This document shows, in pieces, positions 26,647 to 34,795 of a DNA stretch of 64,000 bases. Source of the stretch: Plantactinospora sp. KBS50 (lineage in GTDB: Bacteria; Actinomycetota; Actinomycetes; Mycobacteriales; Micromonosporaceae); NCBI RefSeq assembly GCF_002285795.1, contig NZ_CP022961.1:3538001-3602000 (forward strand), read 5' to 3'. The first letter of the stretch is position 1. Each line of letters starts with the position of its first letter. The notes under the pieces are model-generated. The model did not search any database and was not told where the DNA came from. It worked only from the letters and a program-made list of their open reading frames with translations. Both the position numbers and the translations under genes were made by a program.

Positions 26647-26860
26647 ACCGCAATGCTTGCACAGTGCAGTGATTTCGGTCGCGGTGAGCGACAAGAATCA
26701 CACCGTGGGTGGTCTGCGGATTTCTGTCCACTCGATCACGCCACCGGTGGTACCCGGCGGCATCGGCCCCTCCGGTGGGCTAGTGTGCTGGTCGGGCGTG
26801 CCGGGAAGTCTGGTCGGCGAGGTTGTCCCCTGCCCACACACCGCCGTCCAGGAGCGTTCC

Positions 26861-27307
26861 GTGCGTGCCAGAGATTTCGCGATGTCCCTGCCCACCGTCG
26901 GCACCCAGACACCCGCGCTCGACGCGATGCGGCTGTTGGCCGCCCACAACCTGCCGGGGCTGATCGTGGTCGACGACTCCGGCCGACCGGTGACCGTGAT
27001 GCCCGGCACCCAGGTCCTGCGGTTGGTCATCCCGCGTTACTGCCAGGACGATCCGACGCTCGCCCGGATGATCGACGAACCCTCGGCCGACCTGTTCCTG
27101 GCCGGGGTGCGCGGACGCACCGTCGCCGACCTGCTCCCGCGCGAGCACCACGATCTGCCGGTGGTCGACCCGGACGCGACGGTGCTGGAGATCGCCGCGG
27201 TGATGGCCGGCTCGCGCAGCCCGCTGGTGGCCATCGCCCCCGCGGGCGGGCCGATGATCGGCGCCATCACCCTGGACGCGCTGCTCGACCGGATGCTGTC
27301 CGCGTGA
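26861..27307 (+). CDS. CBS domain protein
   Basis: A 148-residue soluble protein made of two CBS repeats: FAMSLPTVGTQTPALDAMRL with AHNLPGLIVVDDSGRP, and VADLLPREHHDLPVVDPDA with ATVLEIAAVMAGSRSPLVAI. CBS pairs bind adenine nucleotides and gate partner proteins. The GTG start at 26861 follows CAGGAGCGTTCC. Its stop overlaps the GTG of the carrier gene (GTGA), so the protein is very likely a regulatory subunit of that transporter. It diverges from the CLC channel gene, and the 214-nt gap should contain both promoters. Confidence 0.85.
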   Translation: MRARDFAMSLPTVGTQTPALDAMRLLAAHNLPGLIVVDDSGRPVTVMPGTQVLRLVIPRYCQDDPTLARMIDEPSADLFLAGVRGRTVADLLPREHHDLPVVDPDATVLEIAAVMAGSRSPLVAIAPAGGPMIGAITLDALLDRMLSA

Positions 27308-28602
27308 GCGGCGTCGCATGGGCCGCCGTCGCGGTCTTCACCATCGCCTACCTGCTCATCGCCACCGAGAAGGTGCACCGCGTAGCCGCCGCGCTCGGCG
27401 GCGCGGCCGTGATGTTCCTCATCGGCGCGACCGACACGGAGCACGCGTTCTTCTCCGAAGAGTCCGGCATCGACTGGTCGGTCATCTTCCTGCTGGTGGG
27501 GATGATGCTCATCGTCTCCGTGCTGCGGCGCACCGGCGCGTTCGAGTACGTCGCGGTCTGGGCGTCCAAGCGCGCCCGCGGCCGGCCGTTCCGGGTGATG
27601 GTGATCCTCGTGCTGTTCACCGCCGTCGCCTCGGCCGCGCTGGACAACGTCACCACCGTGCTCCTGGTGGCGCCCGTGACCTTCCTGGTCTGCGAACGGC
27701 TCGCGGTGCCGGTCGCGCCGTACCTGATCGCCGAGGCGATGGCGTCGAACATCGGCGGGACCGCGACCCTGGTCGGCGACCCGCCCAACATCATCATCGC
27801 CAGCCGCGGCGGGCTGTCCTACAACGACTTCCTCATCCACCTCGCCCCGTTCGTCCTGCTGGTGCTCGTGGTCTTCCTCGGCCTCTGCCGGGTGCTGTTC
27901 CGCAGCGCCTTCCGCTACGACCCGGAACGCGCCGCCCAGATCGCCACGCTGCGCGAGTCCGACGCGATCCGCGACCGGCGGCTGCTGGTGCTCGGCATGG
28001 CCGTGCTCGCGGCGGTCACCGCGGCGTTCGTGCTGCACACGACGCTGCACCTGGAGCCGGCGGTGGTCGCGCTGATCGGTGGCCTGCTGCTGCTGGCGCT
28101 GTCCCGGCTCGATGCCGGCGAGGTCGCCCGGGACGTCGAGTGGCCGACCCTGGTCTTCTTCGCGGGGCTGTTCATCATGGTCGGCGCCCTCGTCGCGACC
28201 GGTGTGGTCGACCGGATCTCCCGGGCCGCCGTCGACGCGACGGCCGACCGGATGCTGCCGGCCACCATGGTCCTGCTCTGGGGGTCCGCGGTGCTGTCGG
28301 CCATCGTCGACAACATCCCGTACGTCGCCACCATCAGCCCGGTCGTCGCCGAACTGGTGAGCGCCGAACACGGCACGAGCCAGCCGCACGTGCTGTGGTG
28401 GGCCCTCGCCCTCGGCGCCGACCTGGGCGGCAACGCCACCGCGGTCGGGGCCTCCGCCAACGTGGTCGTGCTCGGCCTGGCCGAACGCGCCGGCCAGCGG
28501 ATCACGTTCTGGCAGTTCACCCGCTACGGACTGATCGTCACCGTGATCACGGTCGGCCTCGCCATGCCGTACCTGTGGTTGCGCTACTTCGTGCTGGCCT
28601 GA
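27304..28602 (+). CDS. SLC13/ArsB-NhaD superfamily ion transporter
   Basis: A 432-residue integral membrane carrier with 11-12 helices. Conserved segments are SALDNVTTVLLVAPVTFLV and EAMASNIGGTATLVGDPPNI in the first half, and LSAIVDNIPYVATISPVVA and LGADLGGNATAVGASANVVV in the second. This internal repeat, with helix-breaking GGTATxxGDPPN and GGNATAVGASAN, is the hallmark of the ion transporter superfamily that includes ArsB, NhaD and citrate/sodium carriers. The ion cannot be told from sequence; no arsR gene is nearby, so arsenite is not favoured. Translation starts at a GTG overlapping the CBS gene. Confidence 0.86.
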   Translation: MSGVAWAAVAVFTIAYLLIATEKVHRVAAALGGAAVMFLIGATDTEHAFFSEESGIDWSVIFLLVGMMLIVSVLRRTGAFEYVAVWASKRARGRPFRVMVILVLFTAVASAALDNVTTVLLVAPVTFLVCERLAVPVAPYLIAEAMASNIGGTATLVGDPPNIIIASRGGLSYNDFLIHLAPFVLLVLVVFLGLCRVLFRSAFRYDPERAAQIATLRESDAIRDRRLLVLGMAVLAAVTAAFVLHTTLHLEPAVVALIGGLLLLALSRLDAGEVARDVEWPTLVFFAGLFIMVGALVATGVVDRISRAAVDATADRMLPATMVLLWGSAVLSAIVDNIPYVATISPVVAELVSAEHGTSQPHVLWWALALGADLGGNATAVGASANVVVLGLAERAGQRITFWQFTRYGLIVTVITVGLAMPYLWLRYFVLA

Positions 28603-28682
28603 GCCGGTGCCGGCCGCCGGCGCGGCGGCCGACAGTCGGTTGAGAGGCGGCCGGCTCCGAGCCGGCGGCCGGCCCGCGGCGG

Positions 28683-30086
28683 CTACCCGCGGGGATCCTC
28701 CCCGCGGGGGTCGGCCGGGTCGTGCGGGCGGGGCGCCGGGTCCGGTTCGCCGGGATCCGCGCCGAGATCCGCGCGGTCCGGCCCGCCGAGGTCGACCCCC
28801 TCGGTCGGCTCGACCCGCCGCACCGACCCCGCGTCGGCCGGCCCCGGCCCGTCCGGCGGCTCGATCACCGGCCCGGCCGACACCCGGACGGGCCGCCGGA
28901 TCCGGTGCACCATCCCGGCCCAGTGCGGCACGTCCCGGGCCTCGTCGAACGCGCGGGCCACGACGATGTCGGTGGAGGAGTGCAGCAGGATCGACAGCAC
29001 GATGGTCAGCGCGACCAGGTGGAAGACGGTGTCCCCGTCGGCGATCCCCGCGTCGAGCACCAGCAGCCCGTACACCACCGAGGCGAAGCCCTTGGGGCCG
29101 AACCACATGGCGGCGGCCTGCTCCCGCAGGCTCAGCCCGGAGCGCAGGAACGAGATCCAGAGCGCGACCGGCCGCGCCACCACCAGGGCCGCGAACGCGA
29201 ACACCCAGCCGGACCAGCTGATGTCGCCGAGGAACCGCACCGAGATCAGCGCGCCGAAGACCAGCAGGGCGGCCAGCTTGAGCAGCTCGGCGACGTTCTC
29301 GCCGAAGTGTTCGAACGCCTCCCGCTCCCGCGGCCCGAAGGTGGCCACGGTGATCCCGGCGCTGAACGCGGCCAGGAACAGGTTGCCGTGCAGGGCCTTG
29401 CCGAGGGCGAGCACCAGCAGCCCGATCGCGACGCCGTTCAGCGACGCGTACGCGGCCGACGCGGCGAACATCCGGGTGCGCTCCAGGGTGATCGCCGCCA
29501 GCGGCACCAGCACGCCGATCGCCAGGCCGATCGCCAGCTCGGCCCCGAGTTCGCCCAGGTGCAGGTCGGCCGAGCCGGCGGCCACGGCCAGCAGCACCAC
29601 CACGAACGGCAGCGCCAGGCCGTCGTTGACCCCGGACTCGACGTTGAGCAGGTGCCGCAGCCGGGCCGGCACCTTGTCGTTGCCGACCAGCGCGGCCGCG
29701 AACACCGGGTCGGTGGGGGCCAGCACGGCGCCGATCAGCAACGCCGTCGGCCAGCCCAGCCCGGCGATGTAGTGCGCGAGCACGGCGGTCACCAGCAGGG
29801 TCAGCGGCAGGCCCCAGCCCAGCGCGCGGCCGGGCAGCCGCCAGGCCGCGCGCAGGTCGGCCCAGCCGACCCGCATGCCGTCGGTGAACAGCACCGCGAA
29901 CAACGCCAGCTCCGCCAACTGGGCCACGATCGGCGAGTCCGCGTGCAGGTGCAGGACGCCCGTGGTGTCCTCGCCCAACACGAACCCGGCGACCAGGAAC
30001 AGCGCCGCGGTGGACAGGATCGTCCGGTGCGCGAGCGCGGACACGAGCACGGCCAGCAGCAGCACGGCGGCAAAGGCCAGCAGCAC
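28683..30086 (-). CDS. Monovalent cation:proton antiporter (CPA1 type)
   Basis: A 467-residue antiporter with about 12 helices. The ion-binding region shows IGAVLAPTDPVFAAALVGND and LLNVESGVNDGLALPFVVVL, where the ND of the helix-5 motif is the proton/sodium site of CPA1 members. A long hydrophilic tail of about 80 residues (RRPVRVSAGPVIEPPDGPGP to the end) is rich in Pro, Asp and Gly. The GTG start at 30086 lies after GGGAGGCTTCC. It is convergent with the SLC13-type carrier, with G+C-rich inverted sequence in the 80-nt gap. It should exchange sodium or potassium for protons at the membrane. Confidence 0.86.
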   Translation of the reverse strand: MLLAFAAVLLLAVLVSALAHRTILSTAALFLVAGFVLGEDTTGVLHLHADSPIVAQLAELALFAVLFTDGMRVGWADLRAAWRLPGRALGWGLPLTLLVTAVLAHYIAGLGWPTALLIGAVLAPTDPVFAAALVGNDKVPARLRHLLNVESGVNDGLALPFVVVLLAVAAGSADLHLGELGAELAIGLAIGVLVPLAAITLERTRMFAASAAYASLNGVAIGLLVLALGKALHGNLFLAAFSAGITVATFGPREREAFEHFGENVAELLKLAALLVFGALISVRFLGDISWSGWVFAFAALVVARPVALWISFLRSGLSLREQAAAMWFGPKGFASVVYGLLVLDAGIADGDTVFHLVALTIVLSILLHSSTDIVVARAFDEARDVPHWAGMVHRIRRPVRVSAGPVIEPPDGPGPADAGSVRRVEPTEGVDLGGPDRADLGADPGEPDPAPRPHDPADPRGEDPRG

Positions 30087-30218
30087 GGAAGCCTCCCGGA
30101 GGCAGGGGCGGTCGGGGTGCCGACCAGACTTCCCGGCTCGCCGAAGATCCGGATCAGCCTACCCGGGACCCCGACAAACCGGAGTGCCCGGGGCATCGGC
30201 GACGGGCGCCGGCGCCCC

Positions 30219-30797
30219 TCACAGCAGCGCGCTGTAGTCGCTGATGGTGACCGGGTCCTGGGTCAACGAGCCGTTGCCGCGCGGCACGCCCAGCGGCCGG
30301 CCGCGGCGCTGGAAGGCGACGGTGGCGATGTCCTCGCGCTTGGTCAGCGTGCAGACGAGTTGCGCGAAGGCGAGCACCTCGTCGCTGCGCCCGGCGCCGT
30401 CGCCGGCCCCGCCCACCTCGACGGTGGCCCGCTGCCCCACCAACTGCACGCCGGTCACGGTCAGCGTGCCCGGCAGGGCGCTGGTCAGGCCCGAGGCCCG
30501 TTCCCGGGGACCGGGCGCGGCCAGCAGGTGATCGAGCTGGTCCTGCACCGAGGGCGCCACGTCCACCCGGCGGGTCACCGGCACCACCCGGTCGTCCCGG
30601 ATCAGGTACAGCACCTCGGGAAACCGGCCGGGCGCCGCGTCCGCCGAGGCGCTGGCGCCGGTCACCGGCGCGGGGAACGCGCCGGGCGGCGGATCGGCCG
30701 CCCGGGGCGCCTTGTCCACCGGTACGCCGCACCCGGCGAGCGTGCCCAGGGCCAGCAGCAGCGCACCGGCGCGGCTGCGCCGCCCGGGCCGGGTCAC
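30219..30797 (-). CDS. GerMN domain lipoprotein
   Basis: A 192-residue lipoprotein with an n-region RPGRRSRAGALLLALGTLAG directly before the lipobox Cys (AGCGVPVDK). The rest is one GerMN domain, with FPEVLYLIRDDRVVPVTRRV and SALPGTLTVTGVQLVGQRAT. The GTG start at 30797 overlaps the histidine kinase stop (GTGA). The order response regulator, kinase, GerMN lipoprotein is that of the MtrAB-LpqB system of actinobacteria, where the lipoprotein modulates the kinase; this protein is much shorter than LpqB, so it is a relative or smaller analogue rather than LpqB itself. Confidence 0.83.
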   Translation of the reverse strand: MTRPGRRSRAGALLLALGTLAGCGVPVDKAPRAADPPPGAFPAPVTGASASADAAPGRFPEVLYLIRDDRVVPVTRRVDVAPSVQDQLDHLLAAPGPRERASGLTSALPGTLTVTGVQLVGQRATVEVGGAGDGAGRSDEVLAFAQLVCTLTKREDIATVAFQRRGRPLGVPRGNGSLTQDPVTISDYSALL

Positions 30798-32149
30798 CGG
30801 GTCACCCCCGCGAACCGCACCCGGAACCGGGCTCCCCCGCCGGGCCGGTCGGTGACCTCCGCGGCGCCGTCGTGCGCCGCCGCGTGCTCGGCCACCAGCG
30901 CGAGCCCCAGACCCGTACCCTCCGCCCCGGCGCGGGCGTGCGCGATCCGGCCGCGCACGAAGCGGTCGAAGATGATGCCGCGGTCCTCCTCCGGAACGCC
31001 CGGCCCCTCGTCGTCGACCTCGATCGTTCCCCAGCCGTCGTGCCGGAGGATCCGCACGCGGGTCGGGCCGCCGCCGTAGCGGACGGCGTTGTCGAGCAGG
31101 TTGGCCAGCACCTGCTCGGTCCGGCGCCGGTCGACGCACCAGAGCGCGCCGACCGCGGGCACCACGGACACCACCGTGTCCGGCACGCCGCGCCCCCGGC
31201 AGATCCCCCGGGCCAGCTCCGCGACGTCGACCGGTTCGCGCCGGGCCGGCCGGTCGGTCCGGGCGAGTTCGATCAGGTCGTCGACGAGTCGCTGGAAGCG
31301 GGCGAGTTCGTCGGTGACCAGCGTGACCGCGGTGGCGGTCCGTTCGTCGAGACCGGCCCGCCGGCTGTGCAGCACGCTCGCGGCCGCGGCGAGGGTCTGC
31401 AACGGTGACCGCAGTTCGTGGCTGACGTCGGCGGCGAACCGGCGGTCCCGCTCAAGACGCTGGGCGAGCTGGTCCACCATGCGGTTGAACGAGGTCGACA
31501 GCCGGGTCAGGTCCGGGTCGCTGTCCGGCCCGAGGCGGATGGTGAAGTCCCCGGTGGAGATCTTCTCCGCGGCGTCCGCGACCGCGGTCAGCGGCCGCAG
31601 GGCGTGCCGGGTGACGTACCAGCCGAGCGCCGCTCCGGTGCCGCTCACCATGATCGCCACGGCGGTGAGCGCGAGGGCCAGCGCCTGGAACGCCTGCTCC
31701 AGTTCCCGCAGCGAGGTGACCTCGTAGAGGCTGCTGCCGTTGGCCAGCGGCAGGCCGACCAGCAGGGCCGGCTCGCCGTCCACCCGGACCCGCTGGACGG
31801 CGGGCTGTTCCCGCTCGACCATCCGGCGCAGCTCGGCGGGAATGGCGGCGGTGATCCCCTCGTCGGCGCCGCGGCCGTACCAGGCGTCGTCGCGGCGTAC
31901 CACCGCCCGCCGGTCGCCGCCGGTGTCCAGCGACCGGAGCAGTTCCACCAGGTCCGGATTCTCGGTGGCCAGGCCGACGCGGACGACACCGGCGTCGAAG
32001 GCGGCGGCGCGTACGGCGTTGCGTTCCCGCCCCTCCAGCAACGAGCGGCGGATCAGCTCGTACGACACCAGCGCCATCGAGGCCGCGAGCAGCAGCGCGC
32101 CCACGGTGAATCCCGCGGTGACCCGGGCGCGGACCCCGAGCCGTCTCAT
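30794..32149 (-). CDS. Two-component sensor histidine kinase
   Basis: A 451-residue membrane kinase. Transmembrane helix 1 (AGFTVGALLLAASMALVSY) and helix 2 (LALALTAVAIMVSGTGAALG) flank an extracellular sensor of about 130 residues. Then come HAMP (RPLTAVADAAEKISTGDF), the phosphoacceptor helix RFAADVSHELRSPLQTLA with the His, and the ATPase boxes VLANLLDNAVRYGG (N), VDDEGPGVPEEDRG (G1) and GTGLGLALVAEH (G2). The ATG overlaps the response regulator stop (ATGA) and its own stop overlaps the lipoprotein GTG. All three genes are therefore one coupled operon. The signal is not known; the family often senses cell-envelope state. Confidence 0.92.
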   Translation of the reverse strand: MRRLGVRARVTAGFTVGALLLAASMALVSYELIRRSLLEGRERNAVRAAAFDAGVVRVGLATENPDLVELLRSLDTGGDRRAVVRRDDAWYGRGADEGITAAIPAELRRMVEREQPAVQRVRVDGEPALLVGLPLANGSSLYEVTSLRELEQAFQALALALTAVAIMVSGTGAALGWYVTRHALRPLTAVADAAEKISTGDFTIRLGPDSDPDLTRLSTSFNRMVDQLAQRLERDRRFAADVSHELRSPLQTLAAAASVLHSRRAGLDERTATAVTLVTDELARFQRLVDDLIELARTDRPARREPVDVAELARGICRGRGVPDTVVSVVPAVGALWCVDRRRTEQVLANLLDNAVRYGGGPTRVRILRHDGWGTIEVDDEGPGVPEEDRGIIFDRFVRGRIAHARAGAEGTGLGLALVAEHAAAHDGAAEVTDRPGGGARFRVRFAGVTR

Positions 32150-32820
32150 GACTGGAGCTTGTAGCCCAGGCCACGCAGGGTGACCAGGTGCCGCGGGTTC
32201 GCCGGGTCCGGTTCGATCTTCTGGCGCAGCCGTCCGACGTGCACGTCCACCAGGCGCTCGTCGCCGAACTGGTGGCCCCACACGCGCTGCAGCAGCTGCG
32301 GCCGGGACAACACCCGGCCGGCGTGCTCGGCCAGCTCGCACAGCAGCCGGAACTCGGTGCGGGTCACCGCCACCGGCTCGCCCGCCAGCCGTACCTCGCC
32401 GGCCTCCGGGCTGATCTGCAACCGGCCGAAGGTCAGTACCGGGATGGCGGCGGGGGCGGCCCGAGCCCGGCGGCGCAGCGCCCTGAGCCGGGCGGACAGC
32501 TCCCGGGTGGCCACCGGCTTCACCACGTAGTCGTCGGCGCCCGCCTCCAGCGCGGCCACCACGTCGTTGGTGTCGTCCCGGGCGCTGACGACCACGATCG
32601 GTACGTCGTCGTCGCGGCGCAGCTCGCGAATGCACTCCAAACCGTCGATACCCGGCAACATCAGATCGACCAGGACATAATCCGCCGGTTCGCGACGCTG
32701 CTCGCGCAGCCCCTCCTCGGCGGTGGCCGCGCCCCGGGCGGGGTAGCCCTCCTCCTCAAGGGCGAGGAGCAGGGCCAACCGGATGCGGTCGTCGTCCTCG
32801 ATCACCAGTACGCCGGTCAT
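32146..32820 (-). CDS. OmpR-family response regulator
   Basis: A 224-residue regulator. The receiver domain has acidic residues in VLVIEDDDRIR, the phosphoacceptor Asp in DYVLVDLMLPGIDGL, the Thr/Ser position in IVVVSARDD and Lys in DYVVKPV. The C-terminal winged helix of OmpR type is TRTEFRLLCELAEHAGRVLS with QRVWGHQFGDERLVDVHVGR. It starts at ATG 32820 and forms the first gene of the operon with the kinase and GerMN lipoprotein. The 154 nt upstream, shared with the divergent small-protein operon, probably contain its own binding sites; I could not define a direct repeat with confidence. Confidence 0.92.
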   Translation of the reverse strand: MTGVLVIEDDDRIRLALLLALEEEGYPARGAATAEEGLREQRREPADYVLVDLMLPGIDGLECIRELRRDDDVPIVVVSARDDTNDVVAALEAGADDYVVKPVATRELSARLRALRRRARAAPAAIPVLTFGRLQISPEAGEVRLAGEPVAVTRTEFRLLCELAEHAGRVLSRPQLLQRVWGHQFGDERLVDVHVGRLRQKIEPDPANPRHLVTLRGLGYKLQS

Positions 32821-32974
32821 GTCGGCATCCTTCCCGCGGGCGGTTCCGGGTCCCAGAGCAGGGTGCGGCGGACGAGGGAATTGTCACGCAACCGTCACAC
32901 CACCGCGCACCGGTTGCCAACCGGACGCTGCACGGTGGAGGGCCCAAACCGGACCTGTGGCGGAAGGATCGCCG

Positions 32975-33178
32975 ATGACCTCCTCCGATACCGAGTCCCC
33001 CGTGCCGCTGGGCGAGGTGTGCGTCCGCGCGGCGCTGGACCCGACCAGTGTGACCGGGGCCGACGCGGTGCTGGAATCCGTCATCCCGCTGAACCCGGGC
33101 CGGCCGGTGGCCGGCCCGCCGGCACGTCCGCCCGCGGGCGCCGTGGCCCCCGTACCCGATCCGGGTGCCCGGCGGTGA
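32975..33178 (+). CDS. Small hypothetical protein
   Basis: A 67-residue ORF from ATG 32975, placed after GGAAGGATCGCCG. Sequence begins MTSSDTESPVPLGEVCVRAA and ends in a Pro/Ala/Gly-rich tail. No domain is recognised and no membrane segment is present. The evidence that it is real is the ribosome-binding site, the GTGA overlap with the next gene, and its position as first gene opposite the response regulator. Confidence 0.5.
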   Translation: MTSSDTESPVPLGEVCVRAALDPTSVTGADAVLESVIPLNPGRPVAGPPARPPAGAVAPVPDPGARR

Positions 33179-33540
33179 CCGGCCTCGGGCTGCTCGCCGG
33201 CATCCTCACCGGCACCGCCATCGGCGTGGTCGGGTGGTTGCTGACGCCGCACCGGCGCGACGTACCGCCCTGGCTGGTGATGGTGGCCGGGGTGGTGGGC
33301 GCGCAGGCGGGGGCGATCGCGACCCAACTGCTCGGGCTCGGCACCGACGGCCTCGGCGTGGTCGAGGCCATCGCGCAGGCCGCCGTGGCGACCCTCGGGG
33401 TCGTGGTGGTGGCCGGTACGGCGGGCCGGGTCCGCAGCGCGGCTCCGGTGCCGGCGGCGGTCCCGGCGCAGGACTCGCGGACGCGGCGCTGGCGCGCCCG
33501 CCAGCAGGGGAACGCCGGAGTAGGAGGGGACGCGGCGTGA
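33175..33540 (+). CDS. Small membrane protein, GlsB/YeaQ-like
   Basis: A 121-residue protein with three hydrophobic segments (GLGLLAGILTGTAIGVVGWL, PWLVMVAGVVGAQAGAIATQ, IAQAAVATLGVVVVAGTAG) similar in order to GlsB/YeaQ proteins, then a basic tail of about 35 residues. It is translated from a GTG that overlaps the small upstream ORF and overlaps the STAS gene in turn. It is a second member of this family in the window (see 24361-24630), and its tail is longer than usual. Confidence 0.65.
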   Translation: MTGLGLLAGILTGTAIGVVGWLLTPHRRDVPPWLVMVAGVVGAQAGAIATQLLGLGTDGLGVVEAIAQAAVATLGVVVVAGTAGRVRSAAPVPAAVPAQDSRTRRWRARQQGNAGVGGDAA

Positions 33541-34217
33541 CGGTGGTTCCGGATGCCGAGCTGATGACGCTGGTCTGCGATCACTGTGGGGCCTCGGTCA
33601 CCACCTCGGCGCGGGCCCTGCCCGACGCCGAGGTGGTCTGGACGCTCGTGCTCGACCAGGGCTGGACCGGGTCGGCCTTCGCCACCGGCCCGCACCACTG
33701 CCCCCGTTGCGACTGGCTGGACGGCCAGGACGGGCCGACCGGCGGCGGCCGGTCCGGCCGGCGCGCGACACCGGCCGGGACCCGCCGGTCCGGGTCCGGC
33801 GGCGCGAACGGCAACGGCGCCGGGTCGACGCCCGCCGGCCACGAGCGCTCCGGCCGCAACGACCTGCACCGGGCGCTCGCCGCGGCGCAGACCGTCGGCC
33901 GGTACGTCGTGGTCGACCTGGCCACGGTGCGCACCATCGACCCCGACGATCTCAGCCTGCTGGTGCGGGCCCGACAGGACGCCCGCAGCCGCGGTGACGT
34001 GCTCTGCCTGGCGGCGCCGTCGCGCTTCGTGCGATGCGCGCTGCACACCATGCGGCTGGACGCCGCCTTCCCGATCTTCGACAGCCGGGTCCAGGCGCTG
34101 CGCACCCTGCCGGCCGCCCGGACCGACGCGGACACGGCCGGCGTCCCGGTGCCGCAGCACGAAGAGGCCCACGTTCCCGCCGAGCCGACCGGGCACGGCC
34201 CGGCCACCGATTCCTGA
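33537..34217 (+). CDS. Zinc-ribbon-like and STAS domain protein
   Basis: A 226-residue protein. The N-terminal 60 residues contain two Cys pairs, LVCDHCGASV and HHCPRCDWLD, spaced as in a zinc ribbon. A Gly/Arg/Ser-rich linker follows. The C-terminal 100 residues look like a STAS domain: GRYVVVDLATVRTIDPDDLS, LLVRARQDARSRGDVLCLAA and HTMRLDAAFPIFDSR, a typical anti-sigma antagonist layout, although the usual phospho-Ser region is replaced by DPDDLS. A partner switch with a sigma factor is possible but no anti-sigma kinase is next to it. GTG start overlaps the upstream stop. Confidence 0.7.
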   Translation: MTVVPDAELMTLVCDHCGASVTTSARALPDAEVVWTLVLDQGWTGSAFATGPHHCPRCDWLDGQDGPTGGGRSGRRATPAGTRRSGSGGANGNGAGSTPAGHERSGRNDLHRALAAAQTVGRYVVVDLATVRTIDPDDLSLLVRARQDARSRGDVLCLAAPSRFVRCALHTMRLDAAFPIFDSRVQALRTLPAARTDADTAGVPVPQHEEAHVPAEPTGHGPATDS

Positions 34218-34289
34218 GACCGACCCCCGCCACCACCCCGGCCGTCGGCGGTCACCGCGCGGCCACAACCTGCCGAGAGAGGTCACACC

Positions 34290-34649
34290 ATGGTGATGCC
34301 CATGCCCGAACCGGAGGAGCCGTCGGCCGGGCCGTACCCCGCGAACGGCGCCGACCCGTTCGGCTTCCACCCCTTCGGCTCCGACCCGGGCGAGACCGAT
34401 ACGCCCGGCGCCACGCCGGCCGAGGAGGATCTGCACCTCGCGGCGCTGGTGACCCAGCGACTGCGTACCGACTGGGAAACCTCCCGGCAGCCGATCGCCG
34501 TCACGGCCCAGAACCGGGTGGTCATCCTCACCGGCGCGGTGACCGACAGCGAGGTGCGCCGAGTGGCCGGCGAACTCGCCTGGGGCGTACCGGGGGTGCA
34601 CGACGTGTGCAACGCGCTGTTCCCGCGCCCGCACCAGCGCGGCCGGTGA
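34290..34649 (+). CDS. BON domain protein
   Basis: A 119-residue protein. After a Pro/Gly-rich N-terminus (residues 1-45) there is one BON domain, LAALVTQRLRTDWETSRQPI followed by VTAQNRVVILTGAVTDSEVR and GVPGVHDVCNAL. BON domains bind membranes or phospholipids and often occur in stress-induced envelope proteins. There is no signal peptide. The ATG at 34290 lies after GAGAGGTCACACC. It is the last gene of the short operon that starts at 32975. Confidence 0.82.
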   Translation: MVMPMPEPEEPSAGPYPANGADPFGFHPFGSDPGETDTPGATPAEEDLHLAALVTQRLRTDWETSRQPIAVTAQNRVVILTGAVTDSEVRRVAGELAWGVPGVHDVCNALFPRPHQRGR

Positions 34650-34795
34650 CGCCGGTGGCGCCGGGCCGCCGCGGGCCGTCGAGGTAGCACCGCCCGGGTC
34701 TTGCCGCACCGCCCGGGTCTCCCCGCACCGCCGTCGCCGCCGTGGTCGCCGCGTGCGACCGTGTAGCCCGGGCGGCGACGGCGGGAGGACGGGCG

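Noticed and set aside
24361-26694. One long minus-strand frame joining the GlsB gene and the CLC N-terminus
   Set aside because: It only contains the two ends of different genes; the CLC body is in another frame, explained by a single frame error at 26476-26479.
27304-28602. Arsenite efflux pump (ArsB)
   Set aside because: The family matches the whole ion-transporter superfamily and no arsR or arsC gene is nearby; the CBS partner suggests another ion.
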